From Sinorhizobium glycinis (GTDB taxonomy: Bacteria; Pseudomonadota; Alphaproteobacteria; Rhizobiales; Rhizobiaceae), in NCBI RefSeq assembly GCF_001651865.1, contig NZ_LPUX01000068.1, positions 124,001 to 188,000 of the forward strand: a DNA stretch of 64,000 nt, in the 5' to 3' direction. Shown in pieces: positions 9,567-17,616 of the stretch. How positions within the stretch are numbered: the first letter of the stretch is position 1; every line of letters starts with the position of its first letter. A program made the position numbers and the translations under genes. Below the pieces are notes generated by a model. It was not told the origin of the DNA. It was given only the letters and a program-made list of their open reading frames with translations, and did not search any database.

Positions 9567-12047
9567 ATGAGGGCAGCCAGAAGGGGCAGGCAGAACGAAA
9601 TGCGGGAAGGGCAGCAAGCGGCATTGATGCGCGACGCGGAGCGGAGCGCATGGCATCTATCAGGTTCCGCAGCCGTCCTTCAGACTGCCGATCTCCCACA
9701 GATCAAGGCAGGTCAGCCTCCCCCGGCGAGGCTCGATCGCCGCTTTTCTGCCGACAGGCTTCGATCTTCGGCCGGCTCCGTCGTTGATCTTCTGCGTGCT
9801 TCGCTGCGCGAGGAGGATGATTTCGGCCATGGGTTCGTGTTGATCCCGGTGCTTCTGGCGCTCGGCGCCGTCCTGTGGTTTTCGCTCGCGGAAAGCGTCG
9901 GAATTGCCAAACTCGCAGCGCTGCTTTGCATTTTCGGCATATCTGCTTTGTCGTGCCGGGGAAACATGCGTGCGTGGAGGCCGCTCGCGATCGCGCCGAC
10001 AATCCTGGTCATCGGCATGCTGCTTGCCGCGATCGAAACGAACCGTTTCGATACGGTTATTCTCGACGGGCCGGTCACGACGAACCTGCGCGGGACCGTG
10101 CTGTCGCGTGAGCCGGACGATAAGGGACGGTGGCGCTACCTGGTCGAGATCGTCCAGACATCCGAGCCGCGGCTCCGCCGGTCTCCCGAGAAGGCGACGC
10201 TGGTGGCGCGCAGTCGCCACGAACCCTTCCCGATTGGCTCGGCGATCGCGGGCAAGGTTCGTCTCTTGCCGCCGTCCGGTCCGGCGCTGCCCGGTCTCAA
10301 CGACTTCGCATTCGACGCCTATTTCAAAGGCGTGGGCGCCGTCGGCTTTTTCTACGGTGCGCCGCGCGGGGCGATGGACGGCAGCGGCGATCTCTCGCTC
10401 TCACTGCAGGCGACCGCCCACTTGGCGGCTTTGCGCGAAGCGGTCGGCAATCGGATCAGGACGGCGATCGGCGGCGACACGGGCGCCATCGCCGCAGCAC
10501 TGGTGACCGGCGAGGAACGCGCCATCAGCCGCGAGACCGTCGAGACGTTGCGGGCCGCCGGGCTCTCGCACGTCCTTGCGATCTCCGGACTCAACATGGT
10601 GCTGGCAGCCGGCACCTTTCTCATCGGTGCGCGAACACTGTTGAGCCTGATCCCCGGCCTTGCGGCGAAGCGCCCGATCAAGAAGTACGCGGCCGCCGGC
10701 GCGCTCACCATGGTTTTCCTGTACATCCTGATTTCCGGCGGTGCGGTGTCGGCCCTCAGGTCCTGGATCATGATCTCGATCATGCTCGTCGCCGTCTTTT
10801 TCGACCGCGTCTCGATCAGCCTGCGCAATGTCGCGCTCGCCGCTCTCGTCATCATCGCATGGTCGCCTTCGGCGGTGGCCGGTCCCGGCTTTCAGATGTC
10901 CTTTGCGGCCACTCTGGCACTTGTGGCCGGCTATGCCCGCTGGCGCGAGCATCGGCTGCGGAATGCGGACGCCAAGACGTCTCGACTGAACCTGGGCCGA
11001 GTCGCCGGTCCCATCGTCGCCACGGTTGCGACATCGCTGATTGGCGGACTGGCCACTGCCGTCTACGCCGCAGCGCACTTCCACCGGCTTCCGGCCTACG
11101 GGCTCCTGGCCAATGTGCTGACGACGCCGTTGATCGGCATTCTCATCATGCCGTTCGGCCTGTTTGCCATGCTGCTCATGCCCTTTGGGCTCGAATATTA
11201 CCCCTTGATGGTCATGGGGCAGGGGCTGGACTGGATGCTTGCCGTCGCGCGCTACGTGGCGACGCTCGACGGTGAGTGGATCACCGGTCGCATCGGCGCC
11301 ACAGGCTTCTTCCTGCTCGCTTTCGGCGGGGTGTTGCTCTGCGCGCTGAGGACCCGTCTCGCTGTTACCGGAGCCGCATTGATCCTTCTGGGCGGGTCAT
11401 CCATAGCGCTGGAGCGCCAGGCGGCGCGACCTTCGATTACGATATCCGAAGACGGCCAGTTGGTCGGCCTGATCGCCGGGGAAGCGATCGCGACGAACAA
11501 GGCGCGCCCGCCGGAGTTCATCTTCTCGCAATGGCAGCGGGCGCTTGCTCTCGACGGGCGCATCGCGCCGGTCGAGACGTCTGCCGCAAGCGGGGTTTCC
11601 GAGGGAGGCGTTGAACGCCCGCCGCGGACTGCCAAAGGCTCGGTCGACGCAATGGAGAGCGCCGCCAAAGCGGCGGCGGCTCTGGCTGCCGCGAGTCCGG
11701 GTGCCTTTTCTTGCCGCAAGGGCGAGTGGTGCGTCGGTCGCAGCCGAGAAGGCTGGGCGATTGCCGTGATCGATGCGCCGGACGTCTTCGCGCTCCTGTG
11801 CGGTCGCGTCGACCTGGTGGTTGCCCCAACACGCCGGGTGCTGCCCGCCTGTTCGTCAGGCAAGTCATTGGTCGTGACCGGCAGGACGTTGCGACGGACC
11901 GGTGCGATGGAGATCTATGCCGATCCAGCGCAGCCCGCGCGCATGCGCATCGTGACGTCGTTTCCATCGACGCAAAGGCCGTGGCAGCAGCACCGCCGCT
12001 ATGATTGGCGCAGCGACACATTCTCCTCCGAAGAGGCGGGATTCTAG
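9567..12047 (+). CDS. comEC: ComEC/Rec2-family DNA internalisation-type membrane protein
   Basis: Polytopic membrane protein of the ComEC family, whose members form the channel for transforming DNA. From the ATG at 9567 it has 826 residues. An N-terminal pair of membrane segments and a DUF4131 domain (to about 280) precede the Competence domain, with AGLSHVLAISGLNMVLAAG near 340 and many membrane segments to about 620. The C-terminal 190 residues lack the HxHxDH zinc motif of the metallo-beta-lactamase domain found in many ComEC proteins, so nuclease activity is doubtful. Start is uncertain: TTG 9552, ATG 9567 and ATG 9600 are all possible. Natural transformation is not implied by this gene alone. 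Confidence 0.88.
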   Translation: MRAARRGRQNEMREGQQAALMRDAERSAWHLSGSAAVLQTADLPQIKAGQPPPARLDRRFSADRLRSSAGSVVDLLRASLREEDDFGHGFVLIPVLLALGAVLWFSLAESVGIAKLAALLCIFGISALSCRGNMRAWRPLAIAPTILVIGMLLAAIETNRFDTVILDGPVTTNLRGTVLSREPDDKGRWRYLVEIVQTSEPRLRRSPEKATLVARSRHEPFPIGSAIAGKVRLLPPSGPALPGLNDFAFDAYFKGVGAVGFFYGAPRGAMDGSGDLSLSLQATAHLAALREAVGNRIRTAIGGDTGAIAAALVTGEERAISRETVETLRAAGLSHVLAISGLNMVLAAGTFLIGARTLLSLIPGLAAKRPIKKYAAAGALTMVFLYILISGGAVSALRSWIMISIMLVAVFFDRVSISLRNVALAALVIIAWSPSAVAGPGFQMSFAATLALVAGYARWREHRLRNADAKTSRLNLGRVAGPIVATVATSLIGGLATAVYAAAHFHRLPAYGLLANVLTTPLIGILIMPFGLFAMLLMPFGLEYYPLMVMGQGLDWMLAVARYVATLDGEWITGRIGATGFFLLAFGGVLLCALRTRLAVTGAALILLGGSSIALERQAARPSITISEDGQLVGLIAGEAIATNKARPPEFIFSQWQRALALDGRIAPVETSAASGVSEGGVERPPRTAKGSVDAMESAAKAAAALAAASPGAFSCRKGEWCVGRSREGWAIAVIDAPDVFALLCGRVDLVVAPTRRVLPACSSGKSLVVTGRTLRRTGAMEIYADPAQPARMRIVTSFPSTQRPWQQHRRYDWRSDTFSSEEAGF

Positions 12048-12109
12048 GGGGTATCGAAGCATTCAGCCCGTCCGGTCGTTGCCTCGCCATCATTCATGAT
12101 TATTATACT

Positions 12110-12122
12110 CAAGAAATTCTTG
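12110..12122. promoter_or_regulatory. Palindrome in the exbB promoter region
   Basis: Perfect inverted repeat CAAGAA-A-TTCTTG about 120 bases before the exbB start, in an AT-rich patch following comEC. ExbB/ExbD systems are commonly iron-controlled in rhizobia (Irr, RirA), so an operator is possible, but the sequence is not a textbook match to either binding motif. Confidence 0.35.
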
Positions 12123-12245
12123 TCATCCGAACCGTGTTTGTCGTAAGAGCGTGCCGGCGAGGGAGCCGGGCAGGCTGCCACCTGCGACCGGTTGAAATAC
12201 GCCGAAGCCAACCAGGCAAGCGCGTACCAAATTGTGAGGAACGAG

Positions 12246-13214
12246 ATGTCGAATTGGACTCAACCGACCTTGAACATGCTGATGGCGGCCACGCTTGCCA
12301 TTTTCCTTGCCGGTCCGGAAGTGGCGGTGGCCCAGACGGCACCAACGGCGCCGATCGGCGAGCAAACGTCCGTCCCGATGCCGGCTGCGGCGGAGAACAA
12401 TCCGGCTCTCGTAACGACGCCTCCGCCAACCGACGGCAGCGCGCTCGCCGGCGGAGGCGCTGCAGTCCTGCCGCACGACCTGTCGCCGGTCGGCATGTTC
12501 CTCGCCGCGGACGTGGTCGTCAAAAGCGTGATGATCGCGCTTGCCCTGGCCTCCGTGCTCACTTGGGCGATTTTCTTCGTGAAGACGCTGGAGCTTGCCT
12601 TTGCGAAGTCGCGGATCAAGCGCGCGGTTCGCGTGCTGACTGCAGCAAAAGGTCTGTCCGAGGTGGAGACGGAGCTCGATCGCAGGGCTGGAGCGGCGGC
12701 CGAGATGATCGCTGCCGCTATTGATGAACTCTCACGTTCCGAGGTGCTTCTGGATCAAGCGCCGGCAGCAGGCGTCAAGGAGCGTGTCGCTTCGCTGCTC
12801 GCCCGCATCGAGATCCGTGCCGGCAAAAGGATGAGCGCAGGCACCGGCGTTCTCGCATCGATCGGCTCGGTCGGTCCCTTCGTTGGCCTGTTCGGCACCG
12901 TCTGGGGGATCATGAATTCCTTCATCGGCATCAGCAAGGCGCAGACCACCAATCTGGCGATTGTCGCGCCGGGTATCGCCGAGGCCCTGCTGGCAACCGC
13001 CATCGGGCTTGTCGCGGCCATCCCGGCAGTTGTGATTTACAATTACTTTGCCCGCTCGGTCGGGGGGTACAAGCTCATACTGGCGGATGCCGCCGACGCG
13101 GTTGAAAGGCTTGTCAGTCGTGATCTCGACTATCGTCATGTCCGCAAGGCGCAGCCGCGCCGGCAGGACGGCTATGGCCATGGTGCCGATGCGTCGATCG
13201 CCAGGATCGGGTGA
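12246..13214 (+). CDS. exbB: ExbB, TonB-system energising proton channel subunit
   Basis: MotA/TolQ/ExbB-family protein that with ExbD uses the proton gradient to power TonB-dependent uptake of siderophores, haem or cobalamin. The 322 residues include a cleavable-looking N-terminus (to about VAVAQ at 34), a long Pro/Ala-rich periplasmic segment, a first membrane helix at about 90-115, and the conserved C-terminal pair with GTGVLASIGSVGPFVGLFGT and APGIAEALLATAIGLVAAIP. The ATG at 12246 follows GAGGAACG; an in-frame TTG at 12192 lacks such a site. It overlaps exbD. No tonB gene is present nearby. Confidence 0.93.
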   Translation: MSNWTQPTLNMLMAATLAIFLAGPEVAVAQTAPTAPIGEQTSVPMPAAAENNPALVTTPPPTDGSALAGGGAAVLPHDLSPVGMFLAADVVVKSVMIALALASVLTWAIFFVKTLELAFAKSRIKRAVRVLTAAKGLSEVETELDRRAGAAAEMIAAAIDELSRSEVLLDQAPAAGVKERVASLLARIEIRAGKRMSAGTGVLASIGSVGPFVGLFGTVWGIMNSFIGISKAQTTNLAIVAPGIAEALLATAIGLVAAIPAVVIYNYFARSVGGYKLILADAADAVERLVSRDLDYRHVRKAQPRRQDGYGHGADASIARIG

Positions 13215-13645
13215 CGACTATGGCGGGAAGAATCTCCGAGGGCAGCGGCGATCTCGACGAGAACAGCGAGATCAATGTTACGCCGTTCATCGACGTGATG
13301 CTGGTTCTCTTGATCATCTTCATGGTGGCTGCCCCCCTGGCGACCGTCGACATGAAGGTAGACTTGCCGCAATCGGTAGCCAAGCCGACGCCGCGCGATG
13401 ACAAGCCGGTATTCGTGACGTTGAAGGCGGATCTGTCGCTTGCCATAGGCAATGAGGAAACGGGACGTGACGCCTTCGTCGCGGAACTCGACCGGATCAC
13501 GAACGGAAACAAGGAGACGCGCGTCCTGATTCGCGCTGACCGGCTGGTCGACTACGGCGAGCTGATGACGGTGATGAACTTCATTCAGGGAGCGGGCTAC
13601 GGCAAGATAGCGCTCGTTGGGCTCGAGGCCGCACCCGGCCGCTGA
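13211..13645 (+). CDS. exbD: ExbD, TonB-system energising subunit
   Basis: Partner of ExbB with one N-terminal membrane helix and a periplasmic domain. The 144-residue product shows ENSEINVTPFIDVMLVLLII at about 17-36, which contains the essential membrane aspartate. The remainder is the ExbD/TolR periplasmic fold. GTG at 13211 overlaps the exbB stop (GTGA), and ATG at 13220 is an alternative start 3 codons later. A terminator follows within 50 bases, so exbB-exbD form a two-gene unit. Confidence 0.94.
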   Translation: MTTMAGRISEGSGDLDENSEINVTPFIDVMLVLLIIFMVAAPLATVDMKVDLPQSVAKPTPRDDKPVFVTLKADLSLAIGNEETGRDAFVAELDRITNGNKETRVLIRADRLVDYGELMTVMNFIQGAGYGKIALVGLEAAPGR

Positions 13646-13687
13646 CGGATCCCGCGCCCCAACCCTCGTCAATCCGATCACAAGCCG

Positions 13688-13713
13688 CCGCCAGCGTGAC
13701 CGCTGGCGGTTTT
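13688..13713 (+). terminator. Terminator after exbD
   Basis: Perfect 9-bp stem CCGCCAGCG / CGCTGGCGG with loop TGAC, followed by TTTTCCCTTTTTG. Confidence 0.85.
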
Positions 13714-13863
13714 CCCTTTTTGCAGGCCGAAATGCCGCGGTCGCTTGAAACCGGCGGTGCGGCGAATTATGAGCTTAAGCAAGAGGCTGCCACGCAGCCA
13801 GGCTAAGATCGCGCGGGGCTCCGGGATGACGGCGCCGCGCCCATCCGCACATGAGGCAGTATC

Positions 13864-14523
13864 ATGGACTTCGAAGCAGCGCGCATTAAGATGGTGGACA
13901 ATCAGATCCGAACGACGGATGTGACCTCCCATTCGGTTCTGACTGCCTTCCTCTCGGTGCCGCGCGAGGAATTCGTGCCGGCGAAGATGAAGGAACTGGC
14001 CTATATCGACGCGGATATCGAGCTTGTCGGTGGCACTGCTCCGCGCTACCTCATGGAGCCGTCTCCGCTGGCGAAGCTGCTGCAGCTCGCTGGGGTCAGC
14101 AAAACGGACACCGTTCTCGAGATCGGTTCGGGCACGGGATATGCTTCCGCCGTGCTGTCGCTCATCGCCGGCTCCGTCGTGGCGCTGGAGAGCGATGAAT
14201 CGCTTGCCGCCGCGGCAACCGAGACGCTGGGGCGTCTCGGTTATGGCAATGTTGCGGTCGCGAGGGGCGATCTCACCAAGGGATACGCTGCTGAAGCCCC
14301 CTATGACGTGATCTTCATCAACGGCGCGGTCGAAGCGATTCCCGCGTCGCTGTTCGAGCAGCTACGAGACGGCGGTCGCCTCGTTGCCGTTGAAGGGTTT
14401 GGTAACGCATCCCGTGCAAAACTCTATGTACGCGAATCGGGCAGGACTTCCGAGCGATCCGATTTCAATACGTCCGTGAAGCCTCTGCCTGGCTTCCATC
14501 GCGAGCGGTCGTTCATTTTCTGA
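13864..14523 (+). CDS. pcm: Protein-L-isoaspartate O-methyltransferase, first copy
   Basis: SAM-dependent methyltransferase of the PCMT family that repairs isoaspartyl residues in aged proteins. The 219-residue product has the SAM-binding motif I in TVLEIGSGTGYASAVLSLIAG at about 81-101 and the PCMT N-terminal region with PREEFVPAKMKELAYIDADI. It lies between exbD and tolC in its own transcription unit (terminator before it). A second, divergent PCMT gene lies at 40595-41248; the two share fold-level motifs rather than close identity. Confidence 0.88.
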   Translation: MDFEAARIKMVDNQIRTTDVTSHSVLTAFLSVPREEFVPAKMKELAYIDADIELVGGTAPRYLMEPSPLAKLLQLAGVSKTDTVLEIGSGTGYASAVLSLIAGSVVALESDESLAAAATETLGRLGYGNVAVARGDLTKGYAAEAPYDVIFINGAVEAIPASLFEQLRDGGRLVAVEGFGNASRAKLYVRESGRTSERSDFNTSVKPLPGFHRERSFIF

Positions 14524-14532
14524 GGTGCCTCT

Positions 14533-14550
14533 TGTTGAGGTAACTCAACA
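14533..14550. promoter_or_regulatory. 18-base palindrome upstream of tolC
   Basis: Perfect inverted repeat TGTTGAG-GTAA-CTCAACA ten bases after the pcm stop. There is no T run after it, so it is more likely an operator or attenuated end than a strong terminator. Confidence 0.45.
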
Positions 14551-14697
14551 TGTGTATGTCACACCCAAATTTTGCAATGTTGCCAATCGGCAACGTACCA
14601 TGTGTTTCTTTTTGAAATGCCCCCCTCGAATGCAGTGTACGGTTGTCGTAAGTTCGAATCCGGGGTTCAAAGTGGAAAGAAGCGGTGATTTGCCGGC

Positions 14698-14754
14698 CTA
14701 CTGCATGTTTCCTTATCGTAGCCGATTTAGGGGTAAACCATGCAGCACTTACAG
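14698..14754 (-). repeat. Partial RIME-like palindromic repeat
   Basis: Resembles one palindromic half of the longer element at 58476-58582. It begins CTACTGCATGT, has a degenerate central TCGTAGCCGATTTA, and ends CATGCAGCACTTACAG. The other half has decayed or was never present. Confidence 0.6.
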
Positions 14755-14857
14755 GGGGCCGTGGGGCGCGTCGTTGTATTGATTGAGTGGGCCGCCCATG
14801 GGGATCTGGTCTGCTGGAAATTGCCGGGTGAATGCCGCCCGGCCGAACGGAGGGAAG

Positions 14858-16240
14858 ATGGTGTCGATTGTCCGCAAAGCAGCCTTGTGGGCGGCTGTCT
14901 CGACCGGTGTATTGCTTGCGCCGCACGCCGTGCTCGCTGAGACGATCTTCGGGGCAATGGCCAAGGCCTATGCAAACAATCCGGATCTCAATGCCGCGCG
15001 CGCCGGGCTGCGGGCCACCGACGAGGGCGTTCCGATCGCCAAGGCCGGTTACCGCCCTCAGGTTTCTGCTTCGGCGACCGGTACGCTGACGCGCGTCGAT
15101 CGGGAGCGAACTGGGGTTGAAGATTTTCATGACGGGCAGGTCGGGATTTCGATCACCCAAACGATCTTCGACGGATTTCAGACCCTGAACAACGTCAGGG
15201 CGGCGCAGTCGGACGTGTTCGCCGGCCGGGAGACGCTGAAGGCCAACGAGATCCAGATTCTTCTGGCGGCCGCACAGTCCTATGCGAATATTGCCCGCGA
15301 CCAGCAGATCGTCTCCATACGCCGTCAGAACCTCGCCTTCCTCCGGGAGCAGTTGAATGCCGCCCAGGCTCGCCTCGATGTGGGCGAGGGGACGCGCACG
15401 GATGTGAGCCAGGCGGAGGCGGAACTCGCCAACGCCCAGTCGCTGCTCGTCACCGCGATTGCCCAGTTGAAGCAGAGCGAAGCGGTCTATGTACAGATCG
15501 TCGGCGCCGCTCCGACCGGCATCCGCCAGCCGAGGCCGGCCACCAAGGGCATGCCGCGGTCTCTGGATCAGGCGGTTGCCACCGGCCTGCGGGAGAACCC
15601 GCAGATCCTCGCAGCCCAGTACAATGTCGATTCGGCCGGCTTCCAGGTAAAATCGGCCGAGGGCACGATGCTGCCCGGAGTCGTTATTCAGGGATCGGTG
15701 ACGCGCAACACCGGCAATGCCGGCACGACTGTGGGCTCGGGCCTCGACGACACCACCGCGAGCGTTACCGCCCGTCTCGAGGTTCCGATCTACCAGGGTG
15801 GCGCTGAATACGGCCAGATTCGCCAGGCGAAGGAAGTTCTGGGTCAGCAGCGAATCCTCGTCGATTCCGCACGCGCCTCGGTGCAGCAGACGGTCGTTTC
15901 TGCCCATGCCCAGCTCGAATCCGCGCTTGCCCGGATCACCGCCAGCCGGTCGCAGATTTCGGCGGCGAACCTCGCTTTGGAAGGCGTCATCGAAGAACGC
16001 AAGGTCGGCCAGCGCACGACGCTTGACGTGCTCGATGCGCAGCAGGACGTCCTGGATGCGCAGGAATCGCTCGCCGCCGCACAGCGCGATGCCGTTGTGG
16101 CGAGCTACGCCCTGCTCGCGGCCACGGGAAAGCTGACCGTCGCGGTTCAGGGCCTGCAAGTGGCCGAATATCGCCCCGAACAGCACTACGAAGCCGTCAA
16201 GGATAAGTGGTTCGGCCTGCGTACCGTCGACGGGCGCTGA
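14858..16240 (+). CDS. tolC: TolC-family outer membrane channel
   Basis: Trimeric outer membrane duct for type I secretion and RND efflux; in Sinorhizobium TolC is needed for protein and exopolysaccharide export and for symbiosis. The 460-residue protein has a signal peptide to about residue 27 (AVLAETIFGA), then two TolC repeats rich in coiled-coil helix (NARAGLRATDEG..., ASVQQTVVSAHAQLESAL...). The ATG at 14858 follows a strong GGAGGGA site; an earlier ATG at 14783 would add 25 residues in front of the signal peptide. A strong terminator follows. No membrane-fusion or ABC exporter gene is adjacent. Confidence 0.94.
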   Translation: MVSIVRKAALWAAVSTGVLLAPHAVLAETIFGAMAKAYANNPDLNAARAGLRATDEGVPIAKAGYRPQVSASATGTLTRVDRERTGVEDFHDGQVGISITQTIFDGFQTLNNVRAAQSDVFAGRETLKANEIQILLAAAQSYANIARDQQIVSIRRQNLAFLREQLNAAQARLDVGEGTRTDVSQAEAELANAQSLLVTAIAQLKQSEAVYVQIVGAAPTGIRQPRPATKGMPRSLDQAVATGLRENPQILAAQYNVDSAGFQVKSAEGTMLPGVVIQGSVTRNTGNAGTTVGSGLDDTTASVTARLEVPIYQGGAEYGQIRQAKEVLGQQRILVDSARASVQQTVVSAHAQLESALARITASRSQISAANLALEGVIEERKVGQRTTLDVLDAQQDVLDAQESLAAAQRDAVVASYALLAATGKLTVAVQGLQVAEYRPEQHYEAVKDKWFGLRTVDGR

Positions 16241-16264
16241 GTTTACCGCGCTTCGCCTTCCTTG

Positions 16265-16278
16265 AACCGATATCGGTT
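16265..16278. repeat. 14-base perfect palindrome after tolC
   Basis: AACCGATATCGGTT, followed by TAAGGAGAGAG, lies 25 bases after tolC and ahead of the tolC terminator. It resembles the core of RIME palindromes (TTAAATCG...CGATTTAA) but is too short to assign. Confidence 0.35.
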
Positions 16279-16303
16279 TAAGGAGAGAGCCATATTACAA
16301 AAG

Positions 16304-16340
16304 AATCGCGCGTCCGTGGGCTACCACGGTCGCGCGATTT
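16304..16340 (+). terminator. Terminator after tolC
   Basis: Long hairpin: AATCGCGCG and CCGTGG on the left arm pair with CCACGG and CGCGCGATT on the right, with one T-T mismatch and loop GCTA, then TTTGCTTTC. Confidence 0.8.
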
Positions 16341-16503
16341 GCTTTCGTTCCATGGCACCTGCTGCAAAAAACAATTCTGTGCAAGAATTTCCTCAGCTGA
16401 TTCGCGACATTTGTTTCGTTCGCGAACTCACATAAGGTTCGTTCGAAATCGGCACGCGGACCGCTTTTTGACTCGCGCTTGTCCGCAGCAAACGAGGATT
16501 GAA

Positions 16504-17304
16504 ATGGCACAGCTCAATGTCGCACGAGAACCTTCGATGGATGAGATCCTGGCATCCATTCGCAAGATCATCGAGAACAACGAGCCTGGTCTTGCCGGCG
16601 CCTCCGCACCGCTGACCTTCGAGGACGGCACGGAAGACGAGATCGAATTGACGATCGACTCCGAAATCGATGCCGCAGTCTTCGATCCGTCCGAGCACCA
16701 CGCCCCCACCCGCATGTCGTCCTCGGACGCGGAGTCGAGCAATAGCGGCGTGGGCGTGCCCGCGTCCTCTTCGTCGCCGCTTTCGCTCGCCGATGTGGCG
16801 GCACGGGTGCGAGCGGCCTCCGAGCGGCATGCGTCGCATTACGCCGCCAGGGAGCCGGCAAACCCCGAGCAGACCAGTCCTGCAGACAAAAGCCCGGCAG
16901 AGGACAGCCCGGTGATCACATCCCGAATGGCGGCAGTTTCGTTTTCGAAAGCGCCCTCGGCCGCCGCCGAATCCGCCCCCGATGGCGCTTCGTCGCGGTA
17001 CCTTGCTGACGAGCCTGCGCCGGTGGCCGCCGCCCCAGCCTATTCGCCCGCTCCGCAAGCGGCGACGAAGATCGAGAAGACCAGCGGGGCGATCGTTTCA
17101 CCGGCCGTCGGCCGTCAGGTGGCGCGTGCTTTTGATGATCTGGCGCACGCGGTGGACCACGGGCCGAAGCGGTCCTTCGACGAGATTGCAGAGGCCATGC
17201 TTCGCCCGATGCTGCAGGAGTGGCTCGACGACAATTTGCCGACGCTGGTCGAAAGAATGGTGCGCGAGGAAATCGAACGGGTCGCGCGCGGTCCCCGCCG
17301 CTGA
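16504..17304 (+). CDS. popZ: PopZ-family polar organising protein (DUF2497)
   Basis: Homologue of PopZ, which forms a polymeric hub at the cell pole, anchors the ParB-origin complex and recruits cell-cycle proteins; in Rhizobiales it marks the growing or new pole. The 266-residue protein has the family signature at both ends: REPSMDEILASIRKIIENNE at about 9-28, and MLQEWLDDNLPTLVERMVRE near 236-255 with an extra EIERVARG tail. The middle (about 40-200) is Ala/Pro/Ser-rich, acidic and disordered. The ATG at 16504 gives the conserved N-terminus. It sits between tolC and valS. Confidence 0.93.
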   Translation: MAQLNVAREPSMDEILASIRKIIENNEPGLAGASAPLTFEDGTEDEIELTIDSEIDAAVFDPSEHHAPTRMSSSDAESSNSGVGVPASSSSPLSLADVAARVRAASERHASHYAAREPANPEQTSPADKSPAEDSPVITSRMAAVSFSKAPSAAAESAPDGASSRYLADEPAPVAAAPAYSPAPQAATKIEKTSGAIVSPAVGRQVARAFDDLAHAVDHGPKRSFDEIAEAMLRPMLQEWLDDNLPTLVERMVREEIERVARGPRR

Positions 17305-17616
17305 ACCGTACCGGGAGACTGGTTGTGCAGCGCTCGAAAATAGCGATGCAGTATTGATTCTGACGCTTGTGCGCTATCGAGACGTTCAGAGAAAAGCCAC
17401 CGCCGGATATCCTTTGGTCGATTACAGCGCCGCGCGTCCTATCAGACGCTGTAGCATTTTGAATTGCCGCGTGTTTTTGTCCAGATCGGTTATGATATTA
17501 GGAAACATGCTGTAGAGAGAGCCCGGGTCTTCTCGGCTTTTTACCCGTTTGTGTTGACTTGCGCGGGCCGTTCCGGTTTACAAACGCTGACATCAATCTC
17601 CAAAATCGGTCAAAGA
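17305..17616 (+). other. Intergenic region popZ-valS
   Basis: A 312-base gap containing a degenerate RIME-like element (17422-17515) and an AT-richer stretch before valS. I see no terminator with a clear T run after popZ and no gene. Confidence 0.6.
17422..17515 (+). repeat. Degenerate RIME-like repeat
   Basis: Shares the framework of the element at 38394-38500: TTACAGCGCCG..., GTAGCATTTTGAATTGC, and a terminal CATGCTGTAG. It has drifted strongly and is about 13 bases shorter. Confidence 0.65.

Larger units (their letters stand above)
14524..14857 (+). other. Intergenic region pcm-tolC
   Basis: A 334-base gap. It holds an 18-base palindrome just after pcm (14533-14550), a RIME-like half element (14698-14754), and the tolC ribosome site GGAGGGA just before 14858. 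No coding frame is convincing. Confidence 0.6.

Noticed and set aside
14513-16186. A 557-codon frame antisense to tolC, and similar ones opposite valS (18550-20172), the SPOR gene (30460-32655), serS (38466-40256) and phaC (60976-62514)
   Set aside because: All sit opposite confidently identified genes, have low-complexity compositions and lack ribosome sites or recognisable domains.
17464-17616. A 51-codon N-terminal extension of valS
   Set aside because: It runs through the decayed RIME-like repeat, has no family counterpart, and ATG 17617 gives the expected start MLDKTYDSASVDP.
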